Under the pieces are notes generated by a model, which saw only the letters and a list, made by a program, of their open reading frames with translations, was not told where the DNA came from and did no database searches. The position numbers and the translations under genes were made by a program. From Rhinopithecus roxellana (taxonomy: Eukaryota; Chordata; Mammalia; Primates; Cercopithecidae), in the NCBI RefSeq assembly GCF_007565055.1, contig NC_044554.1, positions 49,821,176 through 49,885,175 on the forward strand: a stretch of 64,000 bases of DNA. Reading direction: 5' to 3'. Shown here piece after piece: positions 49,797 to 61,738 of this stretch (the first letter of the stretch is position 1; each line of letters opens with the position of its first letter).

Positions 49797-50610
49797 AAAA
49801 AGCCTTGCACTCATGCCACTGACAAACCTTAACGGTAGGTCTAAAATCTACCCCAGCACTGACTAAATTCAAACCCAGTCCTAATGTCTGTATTTCATGA
49901 GATCCTGACTGACATACAGACTTCCCCCACTCACCTTAGCCTCCAAGCCTGGTGTCTTCTTTGTAAGCTGCTCTCATTTAGGCATTCATAGCTGTTGACA
50001 CCTGCCTAGTGGCTTCGCTCTGTAATGTGCGTGACATCAGAGATGCAGTCTCTTTCCCTCGGGTTGTGTCTTGCGGCTGGGAAGGGTGGACAGAGACGTT
50101 GTGCACAGCTGGGAAGAGGTAGCACTGCTGCGTGAGCTAAAACACTGCCAGTCCTTATGCTGATTTTCTAATTCAGCACCTACCCTGTGTCACTACAAAG
50201 CCAGGGGCAGCAGCATTGATGTGGGGCTGGGACGTGGAAAATAAGTCCCTCAGGAGACCAGAGAGGAAAGGTGCTGATTCTGTCCCTTCTCTCTCAAGGA
50301 TGAGTGTTTTCAGCTCTTTCTCTCATCCACATCTCCAAGTCCTTCATGTCTTGGTGATGTTTACAGCTGAGCTTACACTGGATGGAAAACTTAGACTCCA
50401 GCAAAGTGTTTTCTATGGGAGTGACAGGAAGCCAAGGAGCTGTCTGGGGACTTCTGAGGCACTGACGTTGCTCCTTAGAATAATGAGATGTCCTCTGTTT
50501 TGAGGAAAAAGATCTGAATAAAGAAATGGATAAAGACCTAGGTACACCCAAGCAGCCAACAGCTTAGGATCAGCACCTCGGCAATGCCTGTCTCCTGGCC
50601 CTTCCGCTCC

Positions 50611-51257
50611 TCCTAGGACCATGGAAAAAAGATGAGAGCATGGAACAAACACAAAGGAATTTCCCCAGCTGGACTAAAATTATGACAGCCTGGGCACCTA
50701 GCCAGGGCTGGATCCAGAGTTTCCATTTGCAGACAAAATCTCCAAGTGGATCCAGGATTCAGGGATCTAGGGAGGCAGGGAACGGCGGGCCTAGACCATA
50801 GCAGCCTCTTGTTAAAATTCTCCAAAGAAAGTATCATCTGGAGAAGTCTGGGAATCAAACAGTGAGATTAAGAGGCAGATCTCTGCCTCCAGAGGCAGGG
50901 CCCTTGGTGGACACATCTTGGGATCTGGCTCCTGTGAGAAGATACACACCCTGGGGACAAAGGTAAAGGGAATATGGTGAGGCCACTCCGAGCTTCCAGC
51001 TCCCTGGTAAACTCCGAGTCACAGTCTTTCATCTGAGAGACATTTAAACCTTATACATGATACCCAGTGCAACCCCACCCACACTGAGACAGAAATAATG
51101 ACTCAAAGATTTCAAGGAAAAGCTGTACAATGAAGATAGTGCAGTAGGGCCCTGAGTTTAAGAATAACTAGGGCTGGAGGGGTTGGCCAGGCAATCTTTT
51201 TGTAGGACTTGAGCCTGGAACTGAGATTTGGACCTGACCCATTGAAAGCAAAGAAGA
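50611..51257. other. Unique interval
   Basis: Nothing recognised. Confidence 0.5.
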
Positions 51258-51561
51258 GGCTGGGCACGGAGGCTCATGCCTATAATCCTAGCACTTTGAA
51301 AGGCCAAGGTGGGTGGATCACTCAAGGTCAGGAGTTCGAGACCAGCCTGGCCAACATGGTGAAACCCTGTCTCCACCAAAAATACAAAAAATTAGCCGGG
51401 CGTGGTGGTGGACACCTGTAATCCCAGCTACCCGGGAGGCTGAGGCAGGCGAATTGCTTGAGCCCAGGAGGCGGAGGTTGCAGTGAGTTGATATCGTGCC
51501 ACTGTGCTCCAGCCTGGGTGGCAAAGCAAGACTTTGTCTCAAAACAAAAACAAAAAGAAAG
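51258..51561 (+). mobile_element. Alu (S-like)
   Basis: Full-length plus-strand Alu. Flanks AAAGCAAAGAAG / AAAGTAAAGAAG (about 51,245 and 51,562) are the target duplication. Confidence 0.93.
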
Positions 51562-51734
51562 AAAGTAAAGAAGAATGCAGGTCAAAAGGCTAGAAATGGA
51601 GGAAGAAAAAGAAAGGAGCCAGTTGCTAGCAGAGAGCTCAGGTAGGCAGACAGGTGCTGGTCAGAGCAGGGCTGGAGGCAGGGGCTCGGGAATTAAAAGG
51701 CAGGAGGATAGGTCAGGGCTACATGAGCCTTCAT

Positions 51735-52255
51735 GGCTATTCATTTTCTATTGCTTCTGTAGCCAATTACCACAAATTTTGTAGCTTAAACAACACAAAT
51801 ATATTACCTGACAAATTCTACAGGTCAGTAACTTGACACAGGCCTCAATGAGCTAAAATCAAGGCGTCATCAGGGCTGCCTTCCTTTCTGGAGTCTCCTT
51901 GCTTTTCCAGCTCCTAGAAGCTGCCCACATTCTTTAGCTAATGGTTCCCTCATCCATCTTCAAAGCCAGCCACATGTGTCTCTCAGAACCATCTTCTGTC
52001 ATCACTTAGCCCTCTGACTGAACTCAGAGGAAAAGTTTCTCCACTTTTACAAATCCCTAAGATTAGATTCAGCCCACCTGGATCACCACTAAGATGAGAT
52101 TCAGCCCACCTGGATTGCCCAGGCTAATCCCACCCCAAGGTCTTCAACCCAATCACACCTGCAAAGTCCCTTTTCCTATGTAAAGCAACATTTTCACAAA
52201 TTCCAAGGATTAGGGCTTGGACATCTTTGAGGGGACATTCCTCTGCCTATCGCAA
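51735..52255 (-). mobile_element. MLT1-type LTR (ERVL-MaLR), antisense
   Basis: AATTACCACAAATTTTGTAGC, AAATCAAGGCGTCATCAGGG, AATCACACCTGCAAAGTCCC and GGGCTTGGACATCTTTGAGG, in reverse order of an MLT1 LTR. A segment with ATTCAGCCCACCTGGAT is duplicated in tandem at about 52,068-52,117. Confidence 0.8.
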
Positions 52256-54001
52256 TGACTACGTGCACCTTTGGTGCCTGATGAACCACTTATCTGACTA
52301 GATCCATTCATCTTTACACAACTGTATTCATTCCTTAATAAATATGTAGCATCAACTCTGTTAAATGATCATAACATAGAGCAGCCTCCATAATCTAGGA
52401 GCATAACCCTAAATCTGTCCTTATTTCCTTTGGGATTAAAGGCACATGGAGCAATGTTAATTCTTGTTTCCTTTCTAGCCTTCCCAAAGAGAAACAGCTA
52501 GGATTGAAACAGTGAGGGGAACTACTCTAGTGCCACTAAATTCTGTCCCCTGGGCTTCCCAGGCTTTGAAGAACCGCCCCATTTCCTTTTGGTTAACAAC
52601 TTCTTTCACTTGATGAGATTAATAGGAAATGCAGTCATTTACATGGTTGAGTTGATGAAGTTTTCAGTCTCCCAGGGGTTTCTTCCTTAGTCAACTCTTC
52701 ATCTTTTCACAGTCTGTTAATGGGCATTTTCATTGTTATTGCTTCTTTGATCCAGATTGATTCCTACTCCAGTATCCCCTCAGCCTCTGGCTGAAAAATA
52801 ATCCTTCTCCACTCGTGCCTCCCATTTCACCCGTGTGGTGATTGACTATGACAGCTGCTTGTTTCTCTATGTGAAACCCAAGCAAATGCGGGCAGCAGAA
52901 TAAAACAAGATAGTTTTCCTGTTTATTTTCATGTTGATCCCCTTTCTGAACCTTCTTACAGGTCAGATTTACTGACCTTAATCAGTTTTAGGTGGGCCAC
53001 TCCTTGTGGATTCTAAGGTAATCTGGAAAACACTAACAAATATCTAAGCTAAAGCATCTTTATTTTCATCATCAAACCATATGTAATTATCACACTCAGG
53101 CCCTTGGAAGTGGGCAAAACACACAAACATAAAAACCAACCTGCCTATCAGTTACTGATAATCTGAGCTATTCTTGTTTCAGTTGTTTCGTAACAAAATT
53201 ATTGTTTTGTTTTTGAAAATCTAAAGAAGAAAATGCCTAAAGTCCGAGAAGAGCTTGAGAAAGGAGCTGTATATGTTCCTGGGGGAGTTAGACTGCACCA
53301 TAATCATCTCTGAATGTGCATTTCCAGAAGAGGAAGAGAGTCCAGGGACTACAATAAAAATACCAACATCTCTGCTCAGATCTGTCCTATTACTTCCTGG
53401 GATATGTTGACATTTTGACTTGCATTATTAGACTCAATCTCATAAGGCTGTGCCTGGCCATTAGGTGAGACACAGATTACTCCTTGGTGTACTCTTTTTC
53501 TTGGATGTGCCATATCTAATCTTGGCCCATTGCTACTACAAAGCGTCTCTCTTTTTCTCTACATTTTGGCATAAAGCCAACTTGCAGTGGCACAAGGACA
53601 ATATGTTTAGAAAGGGGTGGATGGAAAGCTTAAACATGTTTGGTGGTAAGGACAGAAGAAAATTTGTGATCAAATTTTTGGCAACTATTTAACTCATCTC
53701 GTTTTGTTCGTGGTAAAGGAAGGAGGTAAGGAAGGATTGAATGGCTCACTCTAGGTGCCTGAGGTTTTTTTTTTTTTAAATATGCTACAGGAATCCTTTG
53801 TTTTCATGATGTGGTCTGCCTCCCAAAGCCAGATCTCTGACTGGAGGCTTTTCTGCCCCAATCTCCAGCTGTCTTCTATGACATCTCTGCAGATTTTCAC
53901 TGCTGGTAGAGTTGAGAGTGGGAGGTTCCTCCCCCAATTCTGACTCACTAACAAATCAGGGAATGGGGTAGCTCTCTATTAATGCACAGGAATATGTAAC
54001 T
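52256..54001. other. Unique interval
   Basis: Nothing recognised. Confidence 0.5.
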
Positions 54002-54345
54002 GCTAGATTTTCAGACAGATTGGAGGAAGAAATTGTCTCACATGATAATACCTGTAGGCTGGAATCAGGCAGAAAATAGTTTTCTTGAGAATTGATGTGG
54101 GTCACCTGGAGAACTGAAGAGTCCAGCAAGGGGGTGCTTGCCTGGTGGTGGTTGGAGATAGGGGCTGAATTAGGACCACTAAGTACAGTTGTGTGACTTG
54201 TAGACTGCACAAAGATGCTGATGGAGAGACTGAAGGGGCACATGGGGGCTGAAGGAGCTGCATCTACTTGATGGAAAGCGGCACCTATTTTATGCACAAA
54301 GGTACACTGTAGTTGTCAAGCCTTGTTCTTCCCAACTACATCTCA
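54002..54345. repeat. Unclassified 340-bp repeat, copy 1
   Basis: Matches 55,662-56,020 in the same orientation with small indels. Shared strings include AATACCTGTAGGCTGGAATC, GATGTGGGTCACCTGGAGAA and GATGGAGAGACTGAAGGGGC. On the minus strand both copies read as a frame beginning near ATGCATAAAAT-like or GTGCATAAAAT sequence, but the frames differ and carry no known domain. The family is not recognised. Confidence 0.85.
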
Positions 54346-54593
54346 GTGGGGAAACATTATTCTAATTTACTCAAGGCTCTGGTGTAGAAGGCACTGCCCT
54401 GGGCTAGTGAAGAAGAGCTGAGTGTTCACAGGAAGATGCAGGGAAAAACCTTAGCCCTGGCCCCCTCCTGCATACTTTCTTTAGGTTCCTCCAGCCTTTC
54501 CTTTGTGTCGCCTGCCATCTTCTCTCTCCCATGTTGACTCTTTATCTTATCATCTTGCTGCCCAGTTTTCTTCTACTTAAACTTTACATTTAA

Positions 54594-54908
54594 GGCCGGG
54601 CGTGGTGGCTCACACCTCTAATCCCAGCACTTTGGGAGGCTGAGGTGGGCGGATGACTTGAGGTCAGGAGTTTGTGACCAGCCTGGCCAACACGGTGAAA
54701 TGCTGTCTCTACTAAAAATGCAAAAATTAGCCAGGCGTGGTGGTGCACTCCTGTACTCCCAGCTACTTGGGAGGTTGAGACAGGAGAATCGGTGAACCTG
54801 GGAGGCGGAGGCTGCAGTGAACTGAGATCATGCCACTGCACTCCAGGCTGGGCAACAGAGTGGGACGCTGTCACATACAAAATAAATAAATAAATAAAAA
54901 TAAACAAA
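54594..54908 (+). mobile_element. Alu (S-like)
   Basis: Full-length plus-strand Alu with a TAAA-type tail. AAACTTTACA / AAACTTCATA flanks are possible target duplication remnants. Confidence 0.92.
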
Positions 54909-55280
54909 CAAACTTCATAACTCCCTTCCTACCCCACGCCGAGCCCTCATTCCCACCATTTTTTTTTTTTTTCTCATGGCTCCCCTGTCCTGACCTCTCA
55001 CACCCTTGGCTGCCACTCAGCCTCTGGTACCTGTCCTCTCCCACAGGCCCTCAGCCCCACTGTCCTTCTGCCCACCCCACTCCTCCACTATCCACAGACA
55101 AGCCTAAATTTCCTTTCTGTATCTCAAGGGACATAATATTTTAAAATTTCCCTTTAAATGCTGCAGGAATCTTATTTTAAATGTAAATAAGATTGTCAAA
55201 TATGAGGGTTCAGTCATCCCTGTAAGTCTGAGCCTTGAAAAAGGGAGGTAAACAGTTCTAGGTCAAATGACTAGAGATGG

Positions 55281-55661
55281 TTTTCTAGTTATCTATTGCT
55301 TGTCTATTGCTACCCCCCAAACTTAGTGACTTAATGGTGATTTTATGATGTCTCAAAATTGTGTGGGTGTGGAATTTGGTCAGGGCTCATCTAGGTGACT
55401 CTTTGGTTCCACGTGGCATCATTGGAGGTTTTCAGAGATTTCAGATGTTCAATGGGCTGGTCTAGAGGACCCAGCATGGCTTCACTCATGTGTGTGATGC
55501 CTCAGAGGAGGTGAGCAGGCGCTGGGATGAGCTAGGACTGTTGACTTCATGACCTCACCAGCCTGGGGATCTCATGGAAGTTGGATTCATTACATGGTGG
55601 CCCAGGACTCCTAGACCGAGCATTCTAGCAGAAGAGATTGACACTGCATGGCCTTTTATGT
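55281..55661 (-). mobile_element. Probable MLT1-type LTR, antisense
   Basis: AGTTATCTATTGCTTGTCTATTG, AAACTTAGTGACTTAATGG, GGAATTTGGTCAGGGCTCATC and CATGGCTTCACTCATGTG resemble an antisense MaLR LTR end. It is strongly decayed and other families are possible. 54,909-55,280 before it shows nothing recognised. Confidence 0.5.
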
Positions 55662-56020
55662 CCTAGCCTCAGATGGGACAGAGGTGAGGAAGAAATTCTC
55701 TCGCATGGTAATACCTGTAGGCTGGAATCAGGCAGAAAATAGAGTTTTCTTGATAATTGATGTGGGTCACCTGGAGAATTGAAGAGTCTAGTAAGAAGGT
55801 ATTTGCCTGGTGGTGGATGGAGGTAGGGACTGAATTGGGGCACCTGAGTACAGTTGTGTGGCTTGTACGTGGTGGTGGTGGTGATGGAGAGACTGAAGGG
55901 GCACATGGAGGCTGAAGGAGCTGCATCTACCTGATGGAAAAGGGCGCCCATTTTATGCACAAAGATGATACACTGTACTTGTGCCAAAATGTCTTGCTTT
56001 ATCCCCCCAACTGATCCCAG
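55662..56020. repeat. Unclassified 340-bp repeat, copy 2
   Basis: Second copy of 54,002-54,345. It has an internal (GGT)n-like expansion at 55,869-55,884 where copy 1 is different. Confidence 0.85.
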
Positions 56021-56082
56021 ACAGTTTGCTTAGATGTCTAAAACAAATACAAATCATAGGCTTTATTTGATCTACTTGTCAC
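55986..56082 (+). repeat. 97-bp direct duplication, copy 1
   Basis: Matches 56,859-56,955 without gaps, with the 73-base core ACTGATCCCAGACAGTTTGC onward differing at about 4-5 positions. It overlaps the end of the unclassified 340-bp repeat. Confidence 0.88.
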
Positions 56083-56179
56083 ATATGATTGTCACAGATG
56101 TCACATATGGTCACTTTTGCCATACTTTTATGAGTCCAAGCAATACAAGATTCAAGAGGCAGGGGCATAGGGCCATATC

Positions 56180-56484
56180 TTTTTTTTTTTTTTTTTTTTT
56201 TTTTTGAGACAGAGTCTCACTTTGTCACCAGGTTGGAGTGCAGTGGCACGATCTCGGCTCACTGCCACCTCCGCCTCCCTGGTTCAAGCGATTCTCCTGC
56301 CTCAGCCTCCTGAGTAGCGGGGATTACAGGCATGCGCCACCATACCCAGCTACATTTTGTATTTTTAGTAGAGATGGAGTTTTACCATGTTGGCTAGGAT
56401 GGTCTCGATCTTCTGACCTCGTGATCCGCCTGCGTCAGCCTCCCAAAGTGCTGGGATTACAGGTGTGAGCCACAGCACCCAGCC
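56180..56484 (-). mobile_element. AluY/S-like
   Basis: Full-length minus-strand Alu with a long T-run. Flanks AGGGCCATATCT (56,169-56,180) and AGAGCCATATCT (56,485-56,496). It splits the space between the two 97-bp copies. Confidence 0.94.
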
Positions 56485-56858
56485 AGAGCCATATCTTAAT
56501 GGGAGGAATGCAAAAAAATTCGTGACCCTTTAAAAAACCTGTCATGGATAAGTCAACAAAATTTTCTTTTTCTAAGGCTTAGACTACTCTGTCTGATATC
56601 TGATCCTGAATGGAAAGAAAGCCACTAACCCACCCGACTCTCTTTCCATTCCCCTTCTCAGAGAACAGGAGGTTGCAGTATCTGAAGTCAAGCTTGTTCT
56701 GATATTACACTGTATATCTTCCTTTTTGTCCATTTATGAGGAAGGCAGACACATCGCCCCACTGGGAGTTTTGTATCACCCAAGCTGCAAGCATCTCTGA
56801 AATATAAAAACAACAAAATATTACTCTGTCTATCACACATGCACATCGCGAGGCCTCA

Positions 56859-56955
56859 AAAACGTCTTGCTTTACTCCCACAACTGATCCCAGACAGTTT
56901 GCTTAGATATCAAAAACAAATACAAATCATAGACCTTATTTGATCTACTTGTCAC
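56859..56955 (+). repeat. 97-bp direct duplication, copy 2
   Basis: About 873 bases downstream of copy 1, same orientation. The surrounding 56,497-56,858 and 56,956-57,449 show nothing recognised. Confidence 0.88.
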
Positions 56956-57461
56956 TATGCTTAAAAACCACACAGCAGTCTTGATTTTTGCATATATTGT
57001 AATGCGTCTCTTAAAATGTGTGATAAATTTCTGTGTAACACATTCTGTTAGTGAATGCTTACTTTTCAATAACCTATTTATCTCTCAAAAATTAGAGAAA
57101 GAAATTTATTTCAACAAAAAAAACAAGACTTTTAAAAAAGTTTCTTTATCTATGAGGTTTTTCTTGGTAAAAGAATCCAAGACTCTTGGAAAACTTGGTA
57201 AGAGTTATTCAACTTATGTTTTTCTTTACATAAATATTCCTGCATATCTGAGCTGAAAGCATTAGTAAATGTTTGTGTGACATAAAAACTGATTTTAAAA
57301 TCTGCTTTCTATTAATATTCTAATTTTTCAGAGTAAGGAAGGGGTGGAGCAAGGCAATAAATCATGAAGGATATGGGCTCCAATGGTAGACAAATGACAA
57401 ATAGGGATGTCTCTGCACCTGGTTGGAATGGCTTTCAATTCTTAATCATATTGACAATAGT

Positions 57462-57765
57462 GGCTGCATGGTGGCTCATGACTGTAATCCTGGCACTTTG
57501 GGAGGCTGAAGCTGGAGGATTGCTTGAGTCCAGGAGTTCGAGACCAGCCTGGGCAACATAGTGAGACTCCATTTCTACAAAAAAATACAAAAATTAGCTG
57601 GGTGTGGTGGTGCATGCCTGTAGCCCCAGCTATTCAGGAGGCTAAAGTGGGAGGATCACTTGGGCCTGGGAGTTCTGCAGTGAGCTATGATTGCACCACT
57701 GCACTCCAGCCTGGGTGACAGAGCCAGACTCTCTCAAAAGAAAAGAAACAAAAACAAACAAAAAC
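57462..57765 (+). mobile_element. Old Alu (J-like)
   Basis: Plus-strand Alu with GAGGATTGCTTGAGTCCAGG, typical of AluJ. Flanks ATTGACAATAGT / ATTGATAGTAGC are a probable target duplication. Confidence 0.92.
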
Positions 57766-57777
57766 ATTGATAGTAGC

Positions 57778-58794
57778 TACTAACACCAGCTACTGCATGG
57801 TAGAGTTTGAATTTGAATCAGGTCTGATCCCAAAGACTCTGCTCTTAATTTTTATGTCATTTCATCTCACCAACCTAAATATAATCTAAAACTTGTATAT
57901 TATTACATTGCTTGAAGATTTATAATGATTATATAAAAGATATATCTGATTGAATGAGAAGAATATGAGAGACATAGGAGAAAAAAATCACATGTAATGA
58001 CTACAGATTTATTCTGGAGTTAACCTGTGAGAGAGAATTATTATATTTGGTTTTTAGATAAGAATGTAGAATCTCACAGGGCTTAAGTAAATCTCAGTGT
58101 TTCTGGGTCATTCCATGTTGAGGCCTGAGACTGAAGCTCTGATTTCACCTGCTTCACACACTGTGCTTTTCCTCTACTTCATGCCAAGAATACTAATGCT
58201 ATGACTGTTTCAAATATTCTGTAGCTCAGCAATGACAGAAACTGTGAAACTGAAATTACTTACATTATTTGATAAGCTAAACACAAAATTCATGAGGAAG
58301 AGAATAAGTAAAACAAACAAACAGAAACCCAAATGTTTATAATGGACAAATTATTTTCACTCATATTTTTTGTCCTTCCTGGAGGTGACTCCCCTGGCGG
58401 GAATATCACATACTTTTGCTCCATTAATTCAAGAGTGGTCGAGTGATTTGCTTCAGCCAGTGAGATGTGGGTAGAAGTAATGAGAGTCACTTCATAGCAG
58501 GAGCTTTAAGAGTTCGCATTTGAGTCACATTCTCTCTTTCCCCACATCTGAGATCATGGAAGAATGTGTTTAAAGGGAGCTTTCTACTGCTCCAGGTTCC
58601 TGCAGTATAATGATGAGCAGAGTCTACTTCCTGGCTAGTGATAGGCGCGTGGCATGAGTGAGAAACAAACCTTGTTGTTAAAAGCCATTGAAAGATTTGA
58701 GTTATTGGTGACTGCAGCGTGACCTTGCTGTAGCAGATGCTGTTAGTGTTACATTCTGATCCCTTAAGTTTCTTTTTATCGTTTCTGTGTTAAC
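57778..58794. other. Unique interval next to copy B
   Basis: This is where an OR gene would lie if copy B had kept the arrangement of copy A. I searched both strands for the PMYFFL, DRYVAIC, SY, FSTC and NPFIY motifs and saw none. Confidence 0.55.
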
Positions 58795-59484
58795 CCCTAT
58801 GTACCTTTGTGGTCAGAGATAAAGAAAGGCCACAGTTCACAGGAGAGAGCCAGTGTGGATGCAAGAAACGCAAAACCAGAGAGGCGAGGTGTTAGAAAAG
58901 CAGTAATGGAGAAAAAATGAGAGACAGAGAGACACAGGAGGCCCAGGAATGCAGACAGAAAGCTAGAAGGAATAAAAGGCAACCCAAGAGAGGCAGCAGA
59001 GTGACAAAGAAAAGCAGAAATTATGAGCAGAAGGAGGGAGGAAATGCAGGCAGGACACGGGACTGGGCATGGCCAGAGGCTGAGCGCAGAAGCCAGTCTA
59101 AAGCACCCCTGTGAGGCTTTCTGGATGCCCTTCTGCTGAGAACTCTCACTCGGCCACATATTTCCAACTTTCAGCAGCCGCAGCAAAGCCATTCAATTCA
59201 GGAAGCAAGGGGAGCCAGAACAGAGAGGCAATAAGATCCCTTTGTGTTGACCATCTGCTACATGTTTACAGTGGCTGAAGGCTGAAAGGGAATCAAGGTA
59301 TTTAGATTCAAGCTCTGGAATCCAGGCAAGACCCATTGGATGCTGCTGCTCTGACAATCCCTGAAAGATGTGTGGTATGTGTATTGCACTGGACTTCTAG
59401 CTCTGATTCTTAAAGTGCTGTGACTATCCTAGTGGACCACCCTTCCCTGACACAACTCACTCTTGTATGGGGGCTGACAGCACG

Positions 59485-59690
59485 GACCTTGGACTGTCTA
59501 GGTTTATATCCTTACCCTGTGAATTGCCAGTTATATGACCTTGGGCTGATACTAATCCTCTTGGAGTGGAATTTTCCCCAGCTGTAAGGTGAAAAATAGT
59601 AGAGCGAGCGTGAGCACCAGATTGGATTATGGCTTCCACATAGGAAGAGTTCAATAACAGCAGTTTCTGCTGTGGTTATTGGCATGGAAA
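59485..59690 (+). mobile_element. MIR in copy B
   Basis: ATATGACCTTGGGCTGATAC, TCCTCTTGGAGTGGAATTTTCC, CAGCTGTAAGGTGAAAAATAG. It is at the position homologous to the copy A MIR. Confidence 0.8.
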
Positions 59691-59757
59691 CTTCATTCTC
59701 ATCATCTCTCCTTCTAACCCAATCACCCAACTGCACTTCTTTAACGTGAAGGTGATG

Positions 59758-59804
59758 GGTGTGTTTGTGTGTGTGTGTGTGCGTGTGTGTGCATGTGTGT
59801 GTGT
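59758..59804 (+). repeat. GT microsatellite
   Basis: Imperfect GT-rich tract inside copy B. Confidence 0.9.
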
Positions 59805-60834
59805 TGATGCATCTATGTATGGATGCTGGCTGCACACTTTAATTATAGTTAACTGAATGAATACCTTTTGAGATCCATAAGTAATAAATAAAATCAGAAA
59901 TGAGAGCACACAAATGAAGCCCTAAGAAGACACACTTCAGCTGTCTCTCTGGAACCACAGACATTTCCTAAAACTGTATCCTGGCCACCAGCAATGACAT
60001 CTAATTGCAGAAGTGGATCTATCTCCCTAAGCAGTGAGCATGCAACCCTCTCACAAATCTTAATGCCAAGTCTAAACTCATCTTGACTAATTGAAACCCA
60101 ATCCTTATAACTCATTCATTCTCCAGACCCAGCCAATGCATCGTAATTCATTAAGTCCAGCATGGCGAGCTTTTCTTATTAGGTCATTCACTTTGGCAGC
60201 CTCCTGACTGTGGTACCCAGATTTTGACACAGAGACATAAGCCCCTTGGGAATAGGGCAAGCAACCCTGGCCCCGCTTTGCAAGTGACACCACAAGTTAG
60301 AATCTGTTGGCACCTTTCATTGAGTCTGTGATGAAGAGACTTACTGTTTCTCCCTATACAGCCCAGGGCAGCAGTATCCATGACTGATGTCAGGTGGAAG
60401 ATAGCATGGAGATGGCAGGGAAATCCAATGAGAATGATTCTCTTGCTGTTCTTTGCTCCCAAGGATGATGGTGCTGTTCACCCACTCTGTTTTGAAACCT
60501 TCGGGGTCTTGCTGATTTTTAGAAATGAGCTGGGCCGAATGGGAAACTTTAGACTCCAGCAGGGTGCTCCTTGTGGGAACAAGGGAAAGCCAGAAGTCCT
60601 TTGGGTTGTACAACACTGATGCTTAAACTAACAATAGATACACTTGGACGGCAACAAGAGGCAGATGAGAACTGGGTCCAGCACCACAGTTGTGTGTGTG
60701 TGGTGGGGACTTCGGAGTTCAACCTGGGTTTGAAATGTAACATTTACATAGTAGTTGTTCACTACGCATTCATTAAGTAAATATAGTGCAGATAAAAATC
60801 TGGAATTTTATTCAATAAAAATATCCTCAATATT

Positions 60835-60960
60835 ATGGGTGATAATAATGCCTCCCTCATAAGGTTATTTTCAGAATTAAATAAAACACTCTATGTAACA
60901 CACTAGTACAGGTCTTCCCGGGGTATAGAAGAGCATGGTAGATGTTAGTAAGTTGACAAG
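60835..60960 (+). mobile_element. MIR fragment
   Basis: GATAATAATGCCTCCCTCAT, AAGGTTATTTTCAGAATTAAAT and a terminal GGTAGATGTTAGTA match the 3' half of MIR. Confidence 0.75.
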
Positions 60961-61489
60961 AGCAAGCTAAGGTTTGTTTAGCAATGCTCTTCTCCAGCCC
61001 TTTCCTGCTGTCTGGCCTCATTATCACAGTGTTACAGGATGGAGGAGAGTCTGGAGCTTCAGGATCCCCAGCTGGGAGGTCCCCTTCCCCCTTTCTCCAC
61101 TGCTCAGTCCCAAAGGGCTCTGTCTCCCTGGCACTCCAACAACCATCCCAGACACTGACATTGTCATAAACTGCACACTTATCCTCCTGGATCCTGTTCA
61201 TCATGTCCAGAGGCCCATTTGCTTATAATTATTGATAAGGACATGCCACACTCATTGCTGAGGTATTTACTCAGCATTTACTGTGTTCCAGTATGTAACT
61301 TATTCAACTTAAAGCATCTGTCTTTAATTGTAAGACTGCTGGTCTTCAGAAGTACATTTGTGAGTCTCAGAATCTCAGGGTTGGCAGGATTCTTGAAGGT
61401 CACACCAGTCAACCTACCTGGTCCTTCATTCCCTGCTGACAACAGCTGCCTGTCTGCTGTAGAAGGGTGGTCTAGGAGTTCCTGGTCAC

Positions 61490-61590
61490 TCATTTCAACT
61501 CAGCTAGTAAACTGCAGCATGACCTTAACAACTCATTCAATTTCTGAGTTTCAAGCTTACGATATGTAAAACGAAGTGTTGGAAAACATT
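61490..61590 (+). mobile_element. MIR fragment
   Basis: AACTCAGCTAGTAAACTGCAGC, ATGACCTTAACAACTCATTC and TCTGAGTTTCAAGCTTACG match a central MIR segment. Confidence 0.55.
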
Positions 61591-61704
61591 ATCTTTTCAT
61601 TGCTGATATTCTTTGGCCCTTATTAATATCATAGTCATTCTCATGTTTTGCTTCTCCACATCCAAATATGGACACACTCTGTGCCCCAATCCAGATATTG
61701 GAGG

Positions 61705-61707
<3 letters not shown>

Positions 61708-61736
<29 letters not shown>
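61708..61736 (+). repeat. Run of 29 thymines
   Basis: T homopolymer followed by a short GC-rich stretch and a CT repeat (61,770-61,785). No Alu or L1 body is attached that I can recognise. Confidence 0.95.

Positions 61737-61738
<2 letters not shown>

Larger units (their letters stand above)
48360..50610. repeat. Copy A of an old duplicated segment upstream of the OR pseudogene
   Basis: This stretch is collinear with 58,795-60,710. Shared landmarks in the same order are a purine-rich block, a CACTTGTGCACAT / CACTCGGCCACAT segment (48,640-48,665 and 59,140-59,165), a plus-strand MIR (about 48,930 and 59,485), a TGTCCTGGCCACCCAGCAATGAC / TATCCTGGCCACCAGCAATGAC segment (about 49,433 and 59,977), and TTAGACTCCAGCA (about 50,390 and 60,549). 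MIR-to-segment spacing is about 490 bases in both. Copy A additionally holds the Alu at 49,484-49,796. The match is diverged, so the duplication is old. It is noncoding as far as I can see. Confidence 0.75.
58795..60710. repeat. Copy B of the duplicated OR-flank segment
   Basis: Diverged collinear copy of 48,360-50,610, in the same orientation and about 10.5 kb away. It contains its own MIR (59,485-59,690), a GT-rich microsatellite (59,758-59,804) and the TTAGACTCCAGCAGG landmark near 60,549. It lacks the Alu found in copy A. On the side where copy A has the OR pseudogene, copy B (positions below 58,795) shows no olfactory receptor motif. The duplication therefore either stopped short of the gene or lost it. 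Confidence 0.72.

Noticed and set aside
53956..54297. Minus-strand frame matching a similar frame at 55,625-55,987
   Set aside because: The similarity reflects the DNA duplication. The frames diverge after indels, so there is no evidence of coding selection.
58797..59192. 131-residue hydrophobic minus-strand frame, considered as a membrane protein
   Set aside because: It is the complement of a purine-rich repeat-like block shared with copy A, where the frame is not conserved.
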